Assembly: GCA_963754235.1 (NCBI GenBank)
Contig: CAVWFK010000013.1
Coordinates: forward strand, 1 to 64,000
Direction of reading: 5' to 3'
Origin: DATAYA01 sp963754235
GTDB lineage: Bacteria > Pseudomonadota > Alphaproteobacteria > Acetobacterales > Acetobacteraceae
DNA: 64,000 bases
A model generated the notes under the pieces. The model had not been told where the DNA came from. It ran no database searches and saw nothing but the letters and a program-made list of their open reading frames with translations. Made by a program: the position numbers and the translations under genes. Shown here piece after piece: positions 59,704-64,000 of the stretch (its first letter is position 1; every line of letters starts with the position of its first letter).

Positions 59704-60750
59704 CTAGCTGTTGGGACCGCGTTCCATCGACACCGGCTGCCAACGGCGCAGCTTGCCGTGGGCGAGCACGGAGGGATTGACGCAGCTCATCGGCCAGCGG
59801 CCGGACGCGACCAAAGCCAGTTCACGTCCGACATGCGTCTGGCGCGCCGGATCGAAGCGTGCCGAGGCCGACGCGTTGTGCGGCGAGAGGATCACGTTGC
59901 TCATCTTCAAGAGCGGGTTGTCCTGCCGCGGCGGCTCGACCTCCAGCACGTCGAGCGAGGCGCCGGCGATCCAGCCCTCCTCCAGCGCGCGGATCAGTGC
60001 TGCTTCCTCCACCGTCGGGCCGCGGCCGGTGTTGATGAACCATGCGGTCTTCTTCATCTGGCGGAAATGGTGCTCCTTGAGCATCCCGTGTGCCTCCGGC
60101 GTCGCCGGCGCGTGCATCGAGACGAAATCCGATTGCGCGAGCACCTCCTCCAGCGTCGATGGCAGAACGCCATACGGGCTCATCGTCAGCTCCTCGATAT
60201 ACGGATCGTAGCCCAGCATCCGCAGCCCGAACGGGCGCGCGCGCACCGCGACCGCGCGCGGCACGTGGCCAAAGCTGATGAAGCCGAGCGTCTGGCCCAT
60301 CAGGCGGGGGATTTTGAGCAGCGCCGGCCGGCCTTCGCGCCAGCGTCCGGTGCGCACCATCTGGTCCTGCTCGACCAGGCGGCGGAAGCCGGCGAGCAGC
60401 AGCGCCATCGTGTGATCCGCGACCTCCTCGATGAAGGTGTGCGGCACGTTGGTCACCGGGATGCCGCGCTCGGTCGCGGCCGTGACATCGACGCTGTCGA
60501 CGCCGACGCTGCCGAGCACGATCACCTGGCATTTCTCCAGGCGGTCGATGATCTTCTTGGTGAACCGGATCGCCTTGGCGTAGATCGCGTCGGCGCCCCG
60601 AGCGTGCTTGATGAACTCGTCCTCGCTGTCCGCTGGCACGTCGACGATCTCGGCATCGACCCCGACGAGCTGCGCCATCTCGGTCTCATAGCCACCGCCG
60701 GCGACGGTGAAGCTGGCACCCGCGGGGGTGACGATCCTGAATTTGGCCAC
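59704..60750 (-). CDS. D-2-hydroxyacid dehydrogenase (C-terminal-binding-protein type)
   Basis: 348 residues, NAD(P)-dependent reductase of 2-oxoacids or oxidation of D-2-hydroxyacids. Catalytic residues: Arg in FINTGRGPTVEE, Glu in LEVEPPR and His in ILSPHNAS. The nucleotide loop is GFISFGHVPRAVAVRARPFG, where the usual GxGxxG is altered to FGHVPRA, as in the CtBP-like subgroup. Substrate unknown; its neighbours (aldo/keto reductase, MR/MLE enzyme, SDR) suggest sugar-acid metabolism. Confidence 0.9.
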   Translation of the reverse strand: MAKFRIVTPAGASFTVAGGGYETEMAQLVGVDAEIVDVPADSEDEFIKHARGADAIYAKAIRFTKKIIDRLEKCQVIVLGSVGVDSVDVTAATERGIPVTNVPHTFIEEVADHTMALLLAGFRRLVEQDQMVRTGRWREGRPALLKIPRLMGQTLGFISFGHVPRAVAVRARPFGLRMLGYDPYIEELTMSPYGVLPSTLEEVLAQSDFVSMHAPATPEAHGMLKEHHFRQMKKTAWFINTGRGPTVEEAALIRALEEGWIAGASLDVLEVEPPRQDNPLLKMSNVILSPHNASASARFDPARQTHVGRELALVASGRWPMSCVNPSVLAHGKLRRWQPVSMERGPNS

Positions 60751-60780
60751 TTCGACTCTCCTCCGCAGAAAAAGAAGGCA

Positions 60781-60837
60781 GGGGCCCCGCCCCTCGACCC
60801 CGCTGGGGCCATTTGGCCCCAGACCCCTTTACGAAGG
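60781..60837. repeat. Family A repeat, left half
   Basis: Matches the left half of the intact copy at 19204-19315 (ggggccccgcccctcgaccc, then cgctggggcc and ggccccagacccc) up to tacgaagg, where the match ends. Confidence 0.85.
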
Positions 60838-60894
60838 CGATTGTGCGCACTTCGCAAACACGCAGGCGGAATAGAACTTGTCGACCACGGCATA

Positions 60895-61257
60895 TTACAA
60901 ACGAAAGATCAGCCGTGCGATGTCGCTGGCCTCGTCCACTCGCCGAATGGTGCTCCCAAATCCATGGAAGGGCACCTTTCGATCCTCTTGGCGCAGTTCG
61001 AGCCAATCGACATAGGAGAACTTGAAGGGGGTCGCGTTGAAACCGCGAGCGTGGGTCACAATGCCGATCGCCTTGATGGCGACCTGAGTGGCGCCCTGGC
61101 CCAGCATCGACTTAATTGCCAATCGGTCCCCTGGCGCGATCTGGTTTATGATTTCCTGCGCGTCTTCTCGGTCACCAAACCAGAATTTTCGTGTGATGAA
61201 ATCGTCTGACATATCTTGGGCTGACACAGTGGCGCCGACTACCCAGTAACTTGGCAT
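60895..61257 (-). CDS. Small EVE/PUA-like protein resembling an McrB-type N-terminal domain
   Basis: 120 residues from the ATG at 61257 with GGAGG eight bases upstream; the longer frame to 61335 reads into the repeat. The pattern YWVVGATVSAQDMSDDFI, then FWFGDRED, IAPGDRLAIKSMLGQGATQV, AIKAIGIVTHARGFN, YVDWLEL and GFGSTIRRV matches, from memory, the N-terminal specificity domain of many McrB-like AAA restriction proteins, here alone with no ATPase or nuclease partner. The gene and its flanks are clearly AT-richer than the surroundings and sit inside a split family A repeat, a sign of transfer. Confidence 0.6.
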   Translation of the reverse strand: MPSYWVVGATVSAQDMSDDFITRKFWFGDREDAQEIINQIAPGDRLAIKSMLGQGATQVAIKAIGIVTHARGFNATPFKFSYVDWLELRQEDRKVPFHGFGSTIRRVDEASDIARLIFRL

Positions 61258-61318
61258 GAACGGTCCTCCATCTCGGTAGGTGATTCCGCTTGATTGGTTA
61301 TTGAGTACATAATTCCCT

Positions 61319-61378
61319 TGACGGATGGGTTCCAAGGGCGAACGCCCTTGGCGGGGTTCGGGGCGGAGCCCCGATCTT
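61319..61378. repeat. Family A repeat, right half
   Basis: Starts tgacggatgggttccaaggg and continues cgaacgcccttggcggggtt, matching the right half of the copy at 19255-19315, and ends at the stop of the next gene, as the intact copy does at yejA. With 60781-60837 it rebuilds one repeat. Confidence 0.85.
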
Positions 61379-62550
61379 TACTTCGGCGGCCTTGCTCGCA
61401 CCGCCCGCTCGTTGACGTCGATCCCCCAGCCGGGCGCCGTCGGCAGCACCAGGCAGCCGTCCTCGATGCGGGGTGCCGCGGTGAAGAACTCATCGCGCCA
61501 CGGGGCGCCGTCGATGTCGATCTCCATGATGCGGAAATTGGGAACCGACGCGCAAAGATGGGCGCTCTGCATCGTGGAGAGGTGGCCGTAGAAATTGTGC
61601 GGGGCGATGTTGATCTCGTACGGCTCCGCCATCGCTGCGATCTTCGCCAATTCCGCCAATCCGTTCCACGGCACGTCGATGATCGCAACATCCATCGCGT
61701 ATTTCTCGAAGAACGGCTTGAAGTCGCGCCGGTGGCAGAGGGTCTCGCAGCTTGCGATCGGGCACGGCGCCATCTCGCGGATCAGGTGCAGGCTTTCGGC
61801 GTCGTGCGTGTCGATCTCGAGCCAGGAGAGAGCAAACGGGGCGACGGTGTCGGCGACGCGGCGGAAGCCCTCGGTCTTGAAGTGGAAATTGACGTCGAGC
61901 ATGACGCCGAAATCCGGCCCCACGCCTTCGCGGATGGCGGCGAGCGTGTCGGCGATGCCGCGCAATGTGCGCGCGTCCCAATTCAGCTCCGGCCAGCCCG
62001 GCGTGCGTCCGAAGCCGGGGTTGAAGCTGGCAAGCCTTTCGCCGTCATGCAACAGCGTGTTGGTCTTGAGCGCGTGAAACCCCTGCGCCTTGATCTCGGC
62101 GGCGTGGCGCGCGAGGTCGTCGTAGCTGCGCAGCTCCGGAACACCCATCAGCGCCGCGCTCCGTACGCGATAGGTGCCGGTGTGCGACCAGTAGAGCAGG
62201 ATGCGATCGCGCACCGGGCCGCCGAACAGCGCATAGACCGGAATGCCCAGCGCCTTTGCCTTGGCATCCAGCAGCGCGTTCTCGAAGGCGGCAATCGCCT
62301 GGTGATTGATGCCGCCGCGCGATTGCCGCGTCATCACGTGCAGATGCGAGACGATACGCTCGACAGCGCGCGCGTCCTGCCCGATCACGAGCGGCGAGAG
62401 CGCCTGGATCACGCCCGAGAGGCCGGCGCTGCCAAAGCTTTCGTTGAACTCGGACCAGCCGATGACGCCGTCGCTGGTCGAGAGTTTGAGGAACGAGAAC
62501 ATGCGCCAGCCGGCGTCGCATTGCAGGGTCTCGATGCCGGTGACCTTCAT
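61378..62550 (-). CDS. Mandelate racemase/muconate lactonizing-type enzyme (enolase superfamily)
   Basis: 390 residues from the ATG at 62550. Enolase-superfamily capping domain (MKVTGIETLQCDAGWRMFSF) and barrel with Lys in FHALKTNTLL, metal ligands Asp in GVMLDVNFHFK, Glu in WLEIDTHD and Glu in IASCETLCHRRDF, and a late His in INIAPHNFYGHLS. The presence of a C-terminal His favours a sugar-acid dehydratase (galactarate, gluconate type). It is divergent from the SDR at 62651. Confidence 0.9.
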   Translation of the reverse strand: MKVTGIETLQCDAGWRMFSFLKLSTSDGVIGWSEFNESFGSAGLSGVIQALSPLVIGQDARAVERIVSHLHVMTRQSRGGINHQAIAAFENALLDAKAKALGIPVYALFGGPVRDRILLYWSHTGTYRVRSAALMGVPELRSYDDLARHAAEIKAQGFHALKTNTLLHDGERLASFNPGFGRTPGWPELNWDARTLRGIADTLAAIREGVGPDFGVMLDVNFHFKTEGFRRVADTVAPFALSWLEIDTHDAESLHLIREMAPCPIASCETLCHRRDFKPFFEKYAMDVAIIDVPWNGLAELAKIAAMAEPYEINIAPHNFYGHLSTMQSAHLCASVPNFRIMEIDIDGAPWRDEFFTAAPRIEDGCLVLPTAPGWGIDVNERAVRARPPK

Positions 62551-62650
62551 GGGCGTGGCTCCTGGCGGGTCGCCCGAACGAAGCACGATGGGCCTGACGC
62601 GGCAAGCCGAGGCCGCTAAAGTCCGCGGGCAAAGATGAGGAGGACGCATA

Positions 62651-63412
62651 ATGCCGCAGCTTGGCGGAAAGATCGCCTGGATCACGGGGGCCGGCAGCGG
62701 CATCGGCGAGGCGGCGGCGGAGGTGCTGGCGCGCGAGGGGGCAAGCGTGGTGCTGACCGGCCGCCGCCGCGCGCCGCTCGATGCGGTGGCGGCACGCATC
62801 ACGGACGCGGGCGGGACCGCGCACGTGCAGCCCGCCGACCTGATGCGCGCGGCCGAGGTAGAGCGTGTCGGCGCGTTCCTCCGTGACACGCTCGGCCGGC
62901 TGGACATCCTGGTGAACAACGCGGGGCTGAACGTGCAGCGCCGAAGCTGGGCGGAACTCACGCCCGCCGGTGCCGAGGAGGTGATCGACGGCAACCTTGC
63001 CAGCGCCTTCTATTGCGTGACCGTCGCGCTGCCGCTGATGCGCGCGCAGCACGACGGCGTGCTGATCCACACCGCTTCGCTGGCGGGGCGCTTCATCAGC
63101 CCGTTGAGCGGTGCCGCCTACACGGCGGCGAAGCACGGCGTCGTCGCGATGAGCCACAGCATCAACATGGAGGAGTGCGCGAACGGCATCCGCTCCTGCG
63201 TGATCTGCCCCGGCGAAGTCGCGACCCCGATCCTCGACAAGCGTCCGGTGCCGGTGGGGGCGGAGGAGCGGGCGCGGATGGTGCAGCCGGCGGATTGCGC
63301 CGATCTGATCCGCTATGTCGCGTGCCTGCCGCCGCATGTCTGCATCAACGAGGTGCTGATCACCCCCACCTGGAATCGCGCCTACGTAGCGGCATTGCAG
63401 CGCAAGCTCTGA
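62651..63412 (+). CDS. Short-chain dehydrogenase/reductase
   Basis: 253 residues, start ATG 62651 with GAGGAGG upstream. TGAGSGIGEA, Arg-Arg after strand two (LTGRRRAPL, NADPH-type), NNAGLNVQRRSW, catalytic Ser in HTASLAG, and YTAAKHG (YxxxK). The C-terminus (CINEVLITPTWN) resembles clavaldehyde/serine dehydrogenase-like SDRs. Likely partner of the divergent enolase-family enzyme. Its end overlaps the convergent aminotransferase by ~31 bases. Confidence 0.9.
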   Translation: MPQLGGKIAWITGAGSGIGEAAAEVLAREGASVVLTGRRRAPLDAVAARITDAGGTAHVQPADLMRAAEVERVGAFLRDTLGRLDILVNNAGLNVQRRSWAELTPAGAEEVIDGNLASAFYCVTVALPLMRAQHDGVLIHTASLAGRFISPLSGAAYTAAKHGVVAMSHSINMEECANGIRSCVICPGEVATPILDKRPVPVGAEERARMVQPADCADLIRYVACLPPHVCINEVLITPTWNRAYVAALQRKL

Positions 63413-64000
63413 AATGCGGATTCCAGCCGCGGCCAGTCGCGCGCGGCGGGAAGGCCGAAGCGCAGCCACCCGGGCTGTTCGGAGAAGCGGCGCACCAGGA
63501 TGCCGGCGCGGCCGAGCGCGTCGGCGATCGCCCCTGCCTGCGGATGGGTCGCGAGCCGGAACAGGCAGGTGCCGCCCGCAATGCGCAGGCCGGCCATGAG
63601 GGTGGCGTCCAGCCGGGCCGCGTCGGCGCGTAGCCGGTTCGCCGCCGCCGCGCGCCACACTGCGTCGCGCAGCGCCGCGGTGCCGATCGTGATCGCGGGA
63701 CCCGAGACCGGCCACGGTCCGAGGGCGGCGCGCAGGCGGGGCAGCAGCGCCGGGGGAGCGAGCGCGAAACCGAGCCGAAGCCCCGCCAGCCCGTACGGCT
63801 TGCCGAAGGAGCGCAGCACCACGATCGCCGGGTGCGGCAGCAACGGCACGAGCGAAAGCTCCAGCGGCTCGAGATCGGCGAACGCCTCGTCCACGACCAG
63901 CCAGCCGCCGCGTGCGGCGAGCCGGTCGGCGAGCGCCAGTAGCGCCGCGCGCGCGACCACGCGCCCGTCCGGGTTGTTGGGGTTGCAGAGCACCGCCACC
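63382..64000 (-). CDS. PLP-dependent aminotransferase, CobC/CobD-like, 5' end outside the window
   Basis: C-terminal ~206 residues of a fold-type I class I/II aminotransferase. NPNNPDGR contacts the phosphate; VVDEAFADLEP holds the PLP-pyridine Asp; the PLP lysine is in LRSFGKPYGLAGLRLGF; the substrate-carboxylate Arg is in WLRFGLP. The short size and the SFGKPYGLAGLR text favour L-threonine-O-3-phosphate decarboxylase of cobalamin synthesis over HisC. The start lies beyond base 64000. Confidence 0.85.
   Translation of the reverse strand, partial: VAVLCNPNNPDGRVVARAALLALADRLAARGGWLVVDEAFADLEPLELSLVPLLPHPAIVVLRSFGKPYGLAGLRLGFALAPPALLPRLRAALGPWPVSGPAITIGTAALRDAVWRAAAANRLRADAARLDATLMAGLRIAGGTCLFRLATHPQAGAIADALGRAGILVRRFSEQPGWLRFGLPAARDWPRLESAFQSLRCNAAT

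Overview
The window is GC-rich DNA (roughly 68-70% by eye). Its gene content and order point to an alphaproteobacterium of the acetic-acid/Acetobacteraceae type. Pointers are the cytochrome c / kdsB / pheA block, the cnoX / LON-domain / Trm112 / DUF971 operon, an Aat next to UvrB, a Tat-exported GMC dehydrogenase complex with its own cytochrome c, and a TadE/TadG pilus group. The taxonomic call is an inference from gene content; no rRNA or tRNA gene was seen.

Layout. 1-2.6 kb: a broken cytochrome P450 and a broken 3-hydroxyisobutyrate dehydrogenase, separated by tandem repeats. This block runs into the first ~45 codons of purD in mid-gene, so it is foreign DNA or an assembly chimera. 2.7-7.9 kb: xseA, dut, and an ABC importer (double-length permease plus ATPase). 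7.9-15.3 kb: a Dpp/Opp-type peptide transporter (binding protein, two permeases, two ATPases), then a CocE-type hydrolase and a NIPSNAP protein. 15.5-21.2 kb (minus): yejA-yejB-yejE-yejF, a second peptide importer. 21.2-26.4 kb: hisN-like phosphatase, membrane-anchored diheme cytochrome c, kdsB, pheA, and a DHA2-type exporter. 26.4-28.9 kb (minus): a tightly coupled operon of an SH3 protein, two halves of a nitrile-hydratase-beta-like protein and a CaiB-type CoA-transferase. 29.3-34.1 kb (minus): an acyl-CoA synthetase, then a GMC oxidoreductase, its Tat subunit, a VOC protein and a cytochrome c. 34.2-39.3 kb: an RHH protein broken by an amber codon, an ABC-F ATPase, an L,D-transpeptidase, and the DUF971/Trm112/LON/CnoX operon. 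39.4-41.7 kb: Tad pilus-type proteins. 42.1-46.3 kb: two paralogous secreted proteins, aat and uvrB. 46.3-49.8 kb: a cupin-XRE regulator with a small NGGPPL protein, a vanadium haloperoxidase and an SDR. 49.9-55.1 kb: a pteridine-reductase-like SDR, uvrC, periplasmic galM and an SMP-30 lactonase. 55.1-56.6 kb: an IS110-family element inside a dispersed repeat. 56.6-64 kb: rmuC, a secreted unknown, an aldo/keto reductase, a 2-hydroxyacid dehydrogenase, a small EVE-like protein inside a split repeat, a mandelate-racemase-family enzyme, an SDR and a partial aminotransferase.

Themes. Peptide and sugar-acid uptake and oxidation dominate. Many genes overlap by ATGA, GTGA or TGATG, so translational coupling is the rule. 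Three or more dispersed palindromic repeat families fill the gaps; they sit at gene 3' ends, inside a tadE gene, and around both mobile insertions.

Quality warning. About fifteen single-base frameshifts fall in the first 14 kb, many in G/C runs. Only one clear case (58.95 kb) and one amber codon (34.46 kb) occur later. The left end is therefore either poorly sequenced or genuinely decaying, and the broken genes there should be read with that in mind.
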